A stretch of DNA of 64,000 bases. Origin: Eutreptiella sp. 'Long Island Sound 2002'. Its lineage: Eukaryota > Euglenozoa > Euglenophyceae > Eutreptiales > Eutreptiaceae. The translations under genes and the position numbers were made by a program. Positions 1 through 11,860 of the stretch are shown here, one piece after another. Numbering within the stretch: position 1 is the stretch's first letter; each line of letters begins with the position of its first letter. The DNA is taken from assembly GCA_964036045.1 (NCBI GenBank), contig OZ038385.1, forward strand, positions 16,923,786-16,987,785, written 5' to 3'. The notes below the pieces were generated by a model. It had not been told where the DNA came from. It did no database searches and saw only the letters and a list, made by a program, of their open reading frames with translations.

Positions 1-1315
1 CTGCGGGGATGGACAACCGGGCCCACCGGCCTGGGGGGATGATGAGCCCTGCCCAGGGGGTGGTCGGAGTGTCCTGCAGGGCCTGTGGGGACGTAGAACC
101 GGGCACACCGGCCTGGGGGGACGGGGAGTCCTGCCCAGGGGGTGGTCGGAGCTTTCTGCAGGGCCTGCGGGGATGGACAACCGGGCCCACCGGCCTGAGG
201 GGACGGGGAGTCTTGCCCAGGGGGTGGTCGGAGTGTCCTATAGGGACTGTGGGGAGGTAGATTCGGGCACACCGGCCTGGGGGGATGGGGAGTCCTGCCC
301 AGGGGTTGGTCGGAGTGTCTTGCTGGGCCTGTGGGGAGGTAGATTCGGGCACACCGCCCCGGGGGGACGGGGAGTCCTGCCCAGGGGGTGGTCGGAGTGT
401 CCTGCAGGGCCTGTGGGGACGTAGAACCGGGCATACCGGCCTGGGGGGATGGGGAGTCCTGCCCAGGGGTTGGTCGGAGTTTCCTGCAGGGCCTGTGGGG
501 ATGGACAACCGGGCCCACCAGCCTGGGGGGATGGGGAGTCCTGCCCAGGGGGTGGTCGGAGCGTCCTGCAGATCCTGTGGGGACGTAGAACCGGGCACAC
601 CGGCCTGGGGGGATGGGGAGTCCAGCCCAGGGGATGGTCGGAGCGTCGTGCAGGGCCTGTGGGGGCGTAGAACCGGGCACACCGGCCTGGGGGGATGGGG
701 AGTCCAGCCCAGGGGATGGTCGGAGTTTCCTGCAGGGCCTGCGGGGATGGACAACCGGGCCCACCGGCCTGGGGGGACGGGGAGTCCTGCCCAGGGGGTG
801 GTCGGAGCGTCCTGCAGGGCCTGTGGGGGCGTAGAGCCGGGCACACCGGCCTGGGGGGATGGGGAGTCCAGCTCAGGGGATGGTCGGAGTTTCCTGCAGG
901 GCCTGCGGGGATGGACAACCGGGTACACCGGCCTGGGGGGATGGGGAGTCCTGGCCAGGGGGAGGTCGGAGTGTCCTGCAGGGCCTGTGGGGACGTAGAA
1001 CCGGGCACACCGGCCTGGGGGGATGGGGAGTCCCGCCCAGGGGGTGGTCGGAGTTTCCTGCAGGGCCTGTGGGGATGGACAACCGGGCCCACCGGCCTGG
1101 GGGGACGGGGAGTCCTGCTCAGGGGGTGGTCGGAGCGTCCTGCAAGGCCTGTGGGGGCGTAGAACCGGGCACACCGGCCTGGGGGGATGGGGAGCCCAGC
1201 CCAGGGGGTGGTCGGAGTTTCCCGCAGGGCCTGCGGGGATGGACAACCGGGTACACCGGCCTGGGGGGATGGGGAGTCCTGCCCAGGGGGTGGTCGGAGT
1301 GTCCCGCAGGGCCAA
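1..1315. repeat. 82-bp GC-rich tandem satellite (about 16 units, truncated at left edge)
   Basis: Units of 82 bp share a core of CCGGCCTGGGGGGAYGGGGA, then a CCCAGGGGG block, then TCCTGCAGGGCCTG. Two unit types alternate, one with GGGATGGACAACCGGG and one with GGGACGTAGAACCGGG, so the local higher-order period is 164 bp. Units differ by scattered substitutions. The array enters from outside the window, so its full length is unknown. The long open frames inside it are a by-product of a stop-poor GC-rich repeat and are not treated as genes. Confidence 0.95.
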
Positions 1316-4300
1316 TGGGGGGCCATCTGCTTCGAAGAACCGTGCGCACCGGCCCGGGGGGGACGGGGAGTCCTGCCCAAGGGGTGTTCGGAGTCTCCTG
1401 CCAAGCCAACGGGGGGCCATCTTCTTCTGAGAACCGGGCGCACCGGCCTGGGGGGGACGGGGAGTCCTGCCCAGGGGGTGCTCGGAGCCTCCTGCCAGGC
1501 CAATGGGGGGCCATCTTCTTAAGAGAACCGGGCGCACCGGCCCGGGGGGGACGGGGAGTCCTGCCCAGGGGGTGTTCGGAGCCTCCTGCCAGGCCAATGG
1601 GGGGCCATCTTCTTCAGAGAACCGGGCGCACCGGCCCGGGGGGGACGGGGAGCCTAGCCCAGGGGGTGTTCGGAGTCTCCTGCAAGGCCAATGGGGGGCC
1701 ATCTGCTTCAGAGAACCGGGCGCACCGGCCTGGGGGGGACGGGGAGCCCAGCCCAGGGGGTGTTCGGAGTCTCCTGCCAGGCCAATGGGGGGCCATCTGC
1801 TTCAGAGAACCGGGCGCACCGGCCTGGGGGGGACGGGGAGCCCAGCCCAGGGGGTGTTCGGAGTCTCCTGCAAGGCCAATGGGGGGCCATCTGCTTCAGA
1901 GAACCGGGCGCACCGGCCTGGGGGGGACGGGGAGCCCAGCCCAGGGGGTGTTCGGAGCCTCCTGTAAGGCCAATGGGGGGCCATCTGCTTCAGAGAACCG
2001 GGCGCACCGGCCTGGGGGGGACGGGGAGCCCAGCCCAGGGGGTGGTCGGAGTCTCCTGTAAGGCCAATGGGGGGCCATCCGCTTCAGAGAACCGGGCGCA
2101 CCGGCCCGGGGGGGACGGGGAGCCCAGCCCAGGGGATGTTCGGAGTCTCCTGTAAGGCCAATGGGGGGCCATCTGCTTCAGAGAACCGGGCGCACCGGCC
2201 TGGGGGGGACGGGGAGCCCAGCCCAGGGGGTGGTCGGAGTCTCCTGTAAGGCCAATGGGGGGCCATCTGCTTCAGAGAACCGGGCGCACCGGCCTGGGGG
2301 GGACGGGGAGCCCAGCCCAGGGGGTGTTCGGAGCCTCCTGCAAGGCCAATGGGGGGCCATCTTCTTCAGAGAACCGGGCGCACCTGCCCCGGGGGGACGG
2401 GGAGCCCTGCCCAGGGGGTGTTCGGAGCCTCTTGCAAGGCCAATGGGGGGCCATCTGCTTCAGAGAACCGGGCGCACCGGCCTGGGGGGGACGGGGAGCC
2501 CAGCCCAGGGGGTGTTCGGAGTCTCCTGTAAGGCCAATGGGGGGCCATCTGCTTCAGAGAACCGGGCGCACCGGCCTGGGGGGGACGGGGAGCCCACCCC
2601 AGGGGGTGTTCGGAGTCTCCTGTAAGGCCAATGGGGGGCCATCTGCTTCTGAGAACCGGGCGCACCGGCCCGGGGGGGACGGGGAGTCCTGCCCAGGGGC
2701 CGTTCGGAGTCTCCTGCCATGTCAGTGGGGGGCCATCTTCGTCAGAGAACCGGGCGCACCGGCCCGGGGGGGACGGGGAGTCCTGCCCAGGGGGTGTTCG
2801 GAGCCTCCTGCAAGGCCAATGGGGGGCCATCTTCTTCAGAGAACCGGGCGCACCTGCCTGGGGGGGACGGGGAGCCCTGCCCAGGGGGTGTTCGGAGCCT
2901 CCTGCAAGGCCAATGGGGGGCCATCTGCTTTAGAGAACCGGGCGCACCGGCCCGGGGGGGACGGGGAGCCCAGCCCAGGGGGTGTTCGGAGTCTCCTGTA
3001 AGGCCAATGGGGGGCCATCTGCTTCGGAGAACCGGGCGCACCGGCCCGGGGGGGACGGGGAGTCCTGCCCAGGGGGTGTTCGGAGTCTCCTGCTAGGTCA
3101 GTGGGGGGCCATCTTCGTCAGAGAACCGGGCGCACCGGCCCGGGGGGGACGGGGAGTCCTGCCCAGGGGGTGTTCGGAGTCTCCTGTCAGCCCAAGGGGG
3201 GACCATCTTCTTCAGAGAACCGGGCGCACCGGCCCGGGGGGGACGGGGAGTCCTGCCCAGGGGGTGTTCGGAGTCTCCTGCCAGGCCAATGGGGGGCCAT
3301 CTTCCTCAGAGGACCGGGCGCACCGGCCCGGGGGGGACGGGGAGTCCTGCCCAGGGGGCGTTCGGAGTCTGCTGCCAGGCCAAAGGGGGGGCCATCTTCT
3401 TCAGAGAACCGGGCGCACCGGCCCGGGGGGGACGGGGAGTCCTGCCCAGGGGGTGTTCGGAGTCTCCTGCCAGGCCAAGGGGGGGCCATCTTCTTCAGAG
3501 AACCGGGCGCACCGGCCCGGGGGGGACGGGGAGTCCTGCCCAGGGGGTGTTCGGAGTCTCCTGCCAGGCCAATGGGGGGCCATCTTCTTCAGAGAACCGG
3601 GCGCACCGGCCCGGGGGGGACGGGAAGTCCTGCCCAGGGGGTGTTCGGAGTCTCCTGCGAGGCCAAGGGGGGGCCATCTTCGTCAGAGAACCGGGCGCAC
3701 CGGCCTGGGGGGGACGGGGAGTCCTGCCCAGGGGGTGTTCGGAGTCTCCTGCCAGGCCAAGGGGGGGCCATCTTCTTCAGAGAACCGGGCGCACCGGCCC
3801 GGGGGGGACGGGGAGTCCTGCCCAGGGGGTGTTCGGAGTCTCCTGCCAGGCCAATGGGGGGCCATCTTCTTCAGAGAACCGGGCGCACCGGCCCGGGGGG
3901 GACGGGGAGTCCTGCCCAGGGGGTGTTCGGAGTCTCCTGCCAGGCCAATGGGGGGCCATCTGCTTCAGAGAACCGGGCGCACCGGCCTGGGGGGGACGGG
4001 GAGCCCAGCCCAGGGGGTGTTCGGAGTCTCCTGTAAGGCCAATGGGGGGCCATCTGCTTCAGAGAACCGGGCGCACCGGCCTGGGGGGGACGGGGAGCCC
4101 ACCCCAGGGGGTGTTCGGAGTCTCCTGTAAGGCCAATGGGGGGCCATCTGCTTCTGAGAACCGGGCGCACCGGCCCGGGGGGGACGGGGAGTCCTGCCCA
4201 GGGGCCGTTCGGAGTCTCCTGCCATGTCAGTGGGGGGCCATCTTCGTCAGAGAACCGGGCGCACCGGCCCGGGGGGGACGGGGAGTCCTGCCCAGGGGGT

Positions 4301-5637
4301 GTTCGGAGCCTCCTGCAAGGCCAATGGGGGGCCATCTTCTTCAGAGAACCGGGCGCACCTGCCTGGGGGGGACGGGGAGCCCTGCCCAGGGGGTGTTCGG
4401 AGCCTCCTGCAAGGCCAATGGGGGGCCATCTGCTTTAGAGAACCGGGCGCACCGGCCCGGGGGGGACGGGGAGCCCAGCCCAGGGGGTGTTCGGAGTCTC
4501 CTGTAAGGCCAATGGGGGGCCATCTGCTTCGGAGAACCGGGCGCACCGGCCCGGGGGGGACGGGGAGTCCTGCCCAGGGGGTGTTCGGAGTCTCCTGCTA
4601 GGTCAGTGGGGGGCCATCTTCGTCAGAGAACCGGGCGCACCGGCCCGGGGGGGACGGGGAGTCCTGCCCAGGGGGTGTTCGGAGTCTCCTGTCAGCCCAA
4701 GGGGGGACCATCTTCTTCAGAGAACCGGGCGCACCGGCCCGGGGGGGACGGGGAGTCCTGCCCAGGGGGTGTTCGGAGTCTCCTGCCAGGCCAATGGGGG
4801 GCCATCTTCCTCAGAGGACCGGGCGCACCGGCCCGGGGGGGACGGGGAGTCCTGCCCAGGGGGCGTTCGGAGTCTGCTGCCAGGCCAAAGGGGGGGCCAT
4901 CTTCTTCAGAGAACCGGGCGCACCGGCCCGGGGGGGACGGGGAGTCCTGCCCAGGGGGTGTTCGGAGTCTCCTGCCAGGCCAAGGGGGGGCCATCTTCTT
5001 CAGAGAACCGGGCGCACCGGCCCGGGGGGGACGGGGAGTCCTGCCCAGGGGGTGTTCGGAGTCTCCTGCCAGGCCAATGGGGGGCCATCTTCTTCAGAGA
5101 ACCGGGCGCACCGGCCCGGGGGGGACGGGAAGTCCTGCCCAGGGGGTGTTCGGAGTCTCCTGCGAGGCCAAGGGGGGGGCATCTTCGTCAGAGAACCGGG
5201 CGCACCGGCCTGGGGGGGACGGGGAGTCCTGCCCAGGGGGTGTTCGGAGTCTCCTGCCAGGCCAAGGGGGGGCCATCTTCTTCAGAGAACCGGGCGCACC
5301 GGCCCGGGGGGGACGGGGAGTCCTGCCCAGGGGGTGTTCGGAGTCTCCTGCCAGGCCAATGGGGGGCCATCTTCTTCAGAGAACCGGGCGCACCGGCCCG
5401 GGGGGGACGGGGAGTCCTGCCCAGGGGGTGTTCGGAGTCTCCTGCCAGGCCAATGGGGGGCCATCTTCTTCTGAGAACCGGGCGCACCGGCCCGGGGGGG
5501 ACAGGGAGTCCTGCCCAGGGGGTGTTCGGAGTCTCCTGCCAGGCCAAGGGGGGGCCATCTTCTTCAGAGAACCGGGCGCACCGGCCTGGGGGGGACGGGG
5601 AGCCCAGCCCAGGGGGTGTTCGGAGTCTCCTGCCAGG
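1316..5637. repeat. 94-bp GC-rich tandem satellite (about 46 units)
   Basis: The 82-bp unit becomes a 94-bp unit here by gaining a segment with GGGGGGCCATCTTCTTCAGA between the GGCCAAT and GAACCGGG blocks. Units are clearly homologous to the 82-bp units on the left, so one array derives from the other. Variation is concentrated at CTTCTT versus CTGCTT, CCCGGG versus CCTGGG, and AGTCCT versus AGCCCA. The array ends abruptly at unique sequence near 5,638. G runs of 4 to 7 recur in every unit on the plus strand. Confidence 0.95.
2441..5464. repeat. 1,505-bp higher-order duplication inside the 94-bp satellite
   Basis: The segment 2441-3959 recurs at an offset of 1,505 bp (3946-5464). The offset equals 16 units of 94 bp plus one extra base, explained by an extra G in one G-run unit near 3,390. 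Rare unit variants (GGGGCCGTTCGG, CTGCCATGTCAGTGG, CTGCTAGGTCAGTGG) occur in the same order in both halves. I see one clear base difference, C to G near 5,172. The copy is recent, or recently homogenised. Confidence 0.85.
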
Positions 5638-5689
5638 CCTGTGGGTACTCCCTCCTACCTCTCAGCAGCAGCAGGCAAGTAAGCAGGCA

Positions 5690-5920
5690 GTACCGGGGGT
5701 CATAACCCCGGGGTAACAGTATCTGGGACTCAACGTGAGTCCTCTTAACCAGGAACAACCCCAAACACCGCCGGGGCTTAACTCCCGAACGTAACGGTGT
5801 TTGGGGCCCCCGTGGGCCTTATGAGCCCACGGAGTGTACTGAGGCGTGGCTACCAGCTGGACTGTGGCCTGCCATACCCATTTCTGGGCTCGCCTCAGTA
5901 CGGCCGGTCGAGTCCGGCTC
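5690..5920. other. Cluster of perfect stem-loops, possible structured RNA
   Basis: Just past the satellite there are five successive inverted repeats. CCGGGG/CCCCGG lies near 5,693-5,710. GACTC/GAGTC is at 5,728-5,742. CCAAACACCG pairs with CGGTGTTTGG (5,761-5,770 with 5,795-5,804, ten perfect pairs). CCGTGGGC pairs with GCCCACGG (5,810-5,817 with 5,825-5,832, eight pairs, 7-nt loop). GTACTGAGGCG pairs with CGCCTCAGTAC (5,836-5,846 with 5,891-5,901, eleven pairs). A GCCGG/CCGGC stem follows. No protein frame is convincing. The structure is seen directly; that it is transcribed is inference. It does not resemble tRNA, 5S RNA or a spliceosomal RNA. Confidence 0.5.
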
Positions 5921-7064
5921 TGGGGGTTGCGCACTAAACTGGCCCCGGGGGGGGGCCATTTACCCTGTTAAGCATTAGTTACGGCAGTAGGCACTATTCT
6001 TTACGTTAGGGAATTACTCAGCGCATTTGTTTACCCCGCAGACATGCCCCTTCCAGTGGTGCGCTCACCTTTGGGGCTGCCTTTGGGGGATCGGGGGCTG
6101 TTACCCCTCCCGGACGCCCTCCCTGGTGTTGGCGCCGGGGTGGTGGCCGGGGGGCCTTATACCGTACCTAAAGGATGTTGGATACCGATACCGGGGCGTC
6201 CAACCGGACGGGGACAGGGACTGTTTCTCCGGGCATTGCCATCTGGCTTACAATCGACTGACCCATATTCAACGGCTGTAGGTATGGAAGCCTGCTCCAC
6301 TCCAGTCCTCAACCACTCAGGCCAGCTTCATATTCCTCCACATACCCTCGCACATGTTGCAGGGCGGGGGGTCGTTGTTGGGGCCCCCCGCGCATGTCCG
6401 CGCCACTGGCCATCCTCTCCTCCCAGGCACCGCGCCTCTGCTAGGGCGGGGGCCCCTCACATGCACCCTCCAGGGCCCTTTCCACCTGCACACCTGGACG
6501 CTTGCCATGAAGACCCCGCATTGGAGCCTCCTCGTCGGCGCGCCCGGGCCCAGTTGTTCACGCGGCCGGCCGCCGATGCGGGGCCCTGGAGGCGCGCCGC
6601 ACGGGCGCTGCCAGCCTGTGAGAGGGGCAAGGGCAGGAGAAGGGGGTGGGGGGGGGGGGCAGTGGGCAGGGGAGGCGGCACGGAGTGGCTGCGGGAGGTA
6701 GTGCATGGGGGGCACCGAGAGCTGCATGGGGGTGTGTGGGATGGAGTTGGGGCAGAGGGCCCTGTGGGTGGGGCAAAGGCGCGGGGGGGGCGCATGTCCG
6801 GGCTCCTGCGTGGGCTGGTGCGTGGGCGGGCGCGTAGGGGGAAGAGAGGAGGGGGAGGCTTGGTCAGCCGTCCTCTACGGAGGGTCGCTGACCGTTCCCA
6901 GGGCCAAGGCGGCCGGTACTAGGGGCCGCGGGGTCCCTGGGGATGGTGCTTGGCACTGGGACGTGCGCACCCGACACTGTTAGTACACCGCCTATTGGCA
7001 GTGCCCGGGCCCTGTCGTCGGGGGCTTCGCACCCGGCACCCAGCCCGTGAGTAGAGCTGGGGAG
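5921..7064. other. GC-rich unique DNA, no gene recognised
   Basis: This stretch holds G-runs (for example 6,646-6,660), a purine-rich segment around 6,610-6,860 and open frames on both strands that are low-complexity Arg/Gly/Pro and resemble no family. I see no domain, no splice-supported exon and no RNA gene. Confidence 0.5.
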
Positions 7065-8050
7065 TACTCAGGCTGTGCTGTTATGTGGTGTGCTCTGCCG
7101 TGCCGTGCTGTGCTCTGCTGTGCTGTGCTCTGCTGTACTGTACTCTGCTCTGCCGTGCTGTGCTGTGCCGTGCTCTGCTCTGCTATTAATTGCTGTGCTG
7201 TGCTGTGCTGTCATGTGCTGTGCTCTGCTGTTAAGTGGTGTGCTGTGCTGTGCTGTGCTGTGCTGTGCTGTTAAGTGGTGTGCTGTGCTGTTAAGTGGTG
7301 TGCTGTGCTGTTAAGTGGTGTACTGTGCTGTTAAGTGGTGTGCTCTGCCGTGCCGTGCCGTGCTGTGCTCTGCTGTGCTGTGCTGTGCTGTGCTGTGCTC
7401 TGCTGTTAAGTGCTGTGCTGTGCTGTGCTCTGCTCTGCTGTGCTGTTAAGTGCTGTGCTGCGTGCCGTGCTGTGCTGTGCTTTGCTGTGCTGTGCTGTTA
7501 AGTGCTGTGCTGTTAAGTTGTGTGCTGTGCTGTTAAGTGGTGTGCTGTGCTCTTAAGTGGTGTACTGTGCTGTTAAGTGGTGTGCTCTGCCGTGCCGTGC
7601 TGTGCTTTGCTGTGCTTTGCTCTGCTGTGCTGTACTCTGCTGTGCCGTGCTGTGCTCTGCTGTGCTGTGCTGTGCCGTGCTGTGCTCTGCTGTTAAGTGC
7701 TGTGCTGTGCTGTGCTCTGCTGTGCTGTGCTGTTAAGTGCTGTGCTGTTAAGTTGTGTGCTGTGCTGTTAAGTGGTGTGCTGTGCTGTTAAGTGGTGTGC
7801 TGTGCTCCTCAGTGGTGTACTGTGCTGTTAAGTGGTGTGCTCTGCCGTGCCGTGCTGTGCTTTGCTGTGCTTTGCTCTGCTGTGCTGTACTGTACTCTGC
7901 TGTGCCGTGCTGTGCTGTGCTGTGCTCTGCTCTGCTGTGCCGTGCTGTGCTGTGCTGTGCCGTCTCGTCCTGTGCCGTGCCGTGCTGTACCGTGCCGTGC
8001 CGTGACGTGCCGTGCTGTGCCGTGCTGTGCTGTGCTGTGTTGTGGCGTGG
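7065..8050. repeat. GTGCT pentanucleotide satellite with longer nested periods
   Basis: Nearly 1 kb consists of GTGCT with variants GCTCT, GCCGT and GCTTT, interrupted by GTTAAGTG. Between 7,205 and 7,345 a 20-bp unit containing TGCTGTTAAGTGGTGTGC repeats. On a larger scale, blocks starting near 7,295, 7,537 and 7,792 repeat at 242-255 bp. Cysteine/alanine/valine/leucine-only open frames are products of the 5-bp period and are not genes. Confidence 0.95.
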
Positions 8051-11000
8051 TGTGCCCAGTTTGGCTCTGTTTGAAAGGGGAAAATAGCCCACATTCCGCT
8101 TGCTGGCACGCGCTTCGGGCAGCCATGCGCTGAGCCCGGACTGAGGGCATTGCAGTGCAGTGAAGTGTGATGAATGTCGTGTCCCATTCATTTGTGCTGC
8201 CCACAAAGTTCTGCTCTGCCTCCCCTCAGAACTGATAGGCACGCCCCGAATGCGTTGTCGGAGGTGAAGAAGACCAGTCACGTGGAGGCAGCTGCTCTGC
8301 TGCAGATGTGGAGCTGTTGGACCGCGTGAGATCGTCGGGTCCTGTTCTGAGGACTCGAGTGTTTTGGATCGGGAGGTCATTGCATTACACGCCACCTGTA
8401 GTGCACGTCTGCCCTGGTGTGCCCGACATGACGTGTGTATAGATTTGGACTGCGAAGGTGCGGGCAGAGCAGTCTTGAGCACGCAGTTCATTCCCGCCTG
8501 AACGCATTGGGCGAGGGGGGGGCGGTACCCACGTTGTAAATAGGAGCCATGCGGTGCGCGCCTGTCCACTGCCGGAAGGGCCCACGTCCGTCGGCACTGT
8601 TTTTGGGGCTGAATGCAGGTGTTTTGTACCACAACCCACCGGAACGGGGGTTTTGGGCCACCCGATGCCGACGGCCGGCCATCCAACGCGGCGCCCACGA
8701 GCCTCAGGTCCGTGGGACTGGGTTCTCGCAGTGGCCCTGTCGATGAGGACACAGAACATGGCCCTGTCCGTCGCACTGCGCTTTGAATTGGCCCACTCCG
8801 AGTTTGCCGCACGGGGGCGGGGGGGGGCTCTGTGTTGCCCGTCGGGTGTGGCCTGTGGGCCCTGTTAGCCCCTGGGGGACGGCCACGATGTCGGAGAGGA
8901 ACGGGGGGGTTCCAGCACCGCGGCACACAGCGCCGATCTATGGTTTGCCTCCGGAGGGTCACGCTGGATAGCGAAGCAGTGACCCTCCGCGGTTGTCGTC
9001 GGACCCGGAAGTACCACCTCAAAAGCCGGATTTCTGGTCCCAACTCCCGAAACGGAAGCAGACGCCCGCTCATTTCGGCGCTGATGCTGGCGGCTGTTGG
9101 GGCCCGTACTGCCGCGTGCGTGCGGCGCACCTACCCCCTCTTTTGCTGGCGATTGCCCGTGGCCTCAGCACTCGTTTGTGTGGCTCCGTGTGTCCCGTAC
9201 CCATGCGCCTTTGTACTGTCCGGAGGCATGGGCCTCTGGCCCTGCCGCCCCACACCCGCTGCCCGGCACATCACTGAGAGGACTGAGAGGGATTGTGCCC
9301 CCGAGCCCCAAAGGGGTCTTGGGTGGAGCCCTGGAGCTTTTTTTTTTTTTGTGGAGGGGCTGTCACGACTTCCCGGTCCAAATGTTACAAGTGCCGATCG
9401 GCGCACTGGGCGGTCATTTGGTGTGCGGCTGGTCGTGGGGGCGTCGTCGACTGTGCCCTGCAGAGGTATGGGTGGCAGGTGGAGGGCCGGTGGAGTGCCA
9501 CCACGTGAATTTGGGGGGAGGGGGCACGGGGGTCCAAAGGGACCGCATCACGTCTCCAAAGAAGATGTATACAAAATACGAGTCACTACACGACACGTCC
9601 CTCTGAATTGCAAAGGGGTACGCAGAACGGGGGCCCGGGGGGCAAGGGGACGACAAGCGCCGCCTTCTCCACGTCTTCCGCCTCCCGACTCTGATTACGG
9701 TGCCGAGCCACTGCGCACTCTCTTTCCCTGCAGAATGCTGTGCCGTCCCCGGGACGGACGTGGTGGGGCCTTCACAAGATGTCTCTTCCACGAATGCTGT
9801 GGTTTGTCCGGCACATTCACACCCCCTGAGCCCCGTTGTGGCACAGCGTTCTGTCAACCCCCACCCCCCGTCCCATCCACAACGCACCCGCTCACGCACT
9901 GCCATGTTCCGGAAGCGGACACCCCCCGTCCCTCTCAAGCGACAGAGTCTTTGCTGCGGTCGTACAGATATCATCAGCACAGCTCTGCACCGCCCTCTAT
10001 CGAGGAGCAGGGCATTCCACTCACAAATCCAACCGCTGCTGTCTTGATTTTTTTCGCGGTGGTCTTGATTTTCTGGTGGAGATTGTCAGGTGGCGGTCGT
10101 TCTGCCTCCCAGGTCCAACATCAGTGCCGCAGGTCATCCATGGGCAACTGATGAGGCAGTCGAACGACGAGTTGGTTCCCGTTCCTGTGCCTCTGCCTCT
10201 GGGGTTGCCCTCGGGGTTTCAGAGGCAAATGTTCGATGTGCGCTGTGCAGTCAACCCTCGCCCAACGCCCTCAGAGCCGGGGCGCTGTGGTGCGACAGAG
10301 CGGCCACTACGCAGGCCCGGCAGGGTTGGGTATCAAGACTGGGACGTGGGGCCATTGGATGTGGAGGGGCCTTTCCGTGGGCCTGGGGCCATGAGGCGGG
10401 GTCCGACCCACCCCGTCATCCACAAACTCCGTGCTTTTTGGCGTGTGTTATACATTTTGTGCGATTTTTTTTGCAAATATTACTTTTTGCATTAGCATTT
10501 TGGCCTTTCGTTTGGGGTCCTACACGGATGCTGGAGGTCTGGACCTGCGAAAATTTGGAGGCAACAGGTTTGGCTGCCACAACCTGAACTGCACCAAACC
10601 TCTGTACGTAATGCCGCACTGCGGTTGTGCTGGGGGGGGCGTCGGTGTCCGCCTTCTTGCAACAGCCGGTCCCACGGATGTTTGATGGCATGGGTGTGTG
10701 TCTGTCTGTCGGTTGGATCAACGGTGGCATGGGTCATAACAAAGCTTGCATGGCCAAGTTGTGGACGAAAGCTGCACGGCTCCACAATCACGTTGACCCC
10801 CCATGAACCGACAGACGCGCAGAAGCCAGGCATTGAGCACGGAGGATGCCCTGGTCATTGGGCAAGGCACCCGGTGTCTCTTGGGCGCCCTGGTCCAGGG
10901 GCCGAGCAATCGGAGTAGATCGAGGCCACCCCTCGCGTCGCCGTGGCAGCGCGGACCCATAAGGCAGCGACACGCTGGAGCGGAGCTAAAAGGGGCTCTT

Positions 11001-11660
11001 ACGAGCGGTTACTGGCAGTTGGAAAGGCAAGCGAGAGTTGGGAGGCAATTCCTATTCAGTGCACCCCCTGTCAGAGGGCCGTTGGGGCCGGACAGAATGG
11101 TTGGCAGGCCTCAAGCACTCCCCCCCCCTCCAAGCAGCCCTGCTCCCAAATGTAAACTCTGTTACCGAACTCATGTTTTGCGGGCGGTCTGTCGTGGGGA
11201 GGGCCTTGTTGGTGAAGACCGAGTTGTGCAGACCGTCGCGATCTCTCCTTCCTGGGGCCCTGTGCCATGATGATCGGGTTGTGTGCGGTTTCGGTGGTGT
11301 GTGTGAGTCGCGCCGGGTCTGTTGTGATCCGATTCTTTTGGCCAGTCTCCCTCTGAAGGACGTGCCTTCCCCGTGGCACACATTTGGGGCCTGCAACTTT
11401 CAAAGTGTGTTTTTTCATGGCCGGAGGCGTCGTGCAGGTGAGCCCAGTGGTAGCCCTCTTCAAGCGACGACCGTTGGCCCTTGGGCTCTGGAGGTCTGAT
11501 TGAACACAGAGAAAGGGTGACACCGGCCTGAAATGCAGGTCTTGCGCCCGAAGGTCCCAAACAGGACGTCGCGCGCACGCCCCCCAGTGTGTGCTCCGGT
11601 GGGTGCTTTGGCAGTTAGCGTGCAGCTTCGTGTGTAAAAGGCAGCACCATCACCAGTTCG
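8051..11660. other. GC-rich region with no recognised gene
   Basis: Open frames reach 439 aa on plus (8,832-10,151) and run into the pentanucleotide satellite on minus (7,748-9,130). None shows a domain, signal peptide or a preferred reading frame, and overlapping frames are equally open. Small features are a T11 tract near 9,340 and poly-G runs near 8,818 and 10,630. A non-conserved coding gene or long noncoding RNA cannot be excluded. Confidence 0.4.
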
Positions 11661-11860
11661 TCAAAAGGAGGCCTTCTTTATGTGTCACTGCTGAAGGTGT
11701 TTGATGGCCTATGGGCTGGTTCGGTTTGATATGACCATGATTCCTCGCAGCAAAGCCTTGGGGGGACGCTTTTGCACATGTATGTACTACTGGAAGTACT
11801 ACCGGAAGTACTGGGACCCCTTTCAAGCCTCACTCTGCGCTGGGGATACCCCAGAGTACC

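Noticed and set aside
238-5716. Open frames of 100 to 421 residues on both strands across the satellite
   Set aside because: They follow the 82/94-bp units in every frame and on both strands, with no start context, domain or codon bias; they are repeat by-products.
6044-6922. 292-residue plus frame, Arg/Gly-rich
   Set aside because: Overlapping frames on both strands are equally open; low-complexity GC-rich DNA with no domain or splice sites.
7065-8050. CRISPR-like or coding interpretation of the pentanucleotide region
   Set aside because: No unique spacers between repeats and a 5-bp period; a plain satellite in a eukaryotic genome.
8832-10151. 439-residue plus frame, and the 460-residue minus frame overlapping its left end
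   Set aside because: No recognisable family; the minus frame runs into the pentanucleotide satellite. GC-rich DNA yields such frames by chance.
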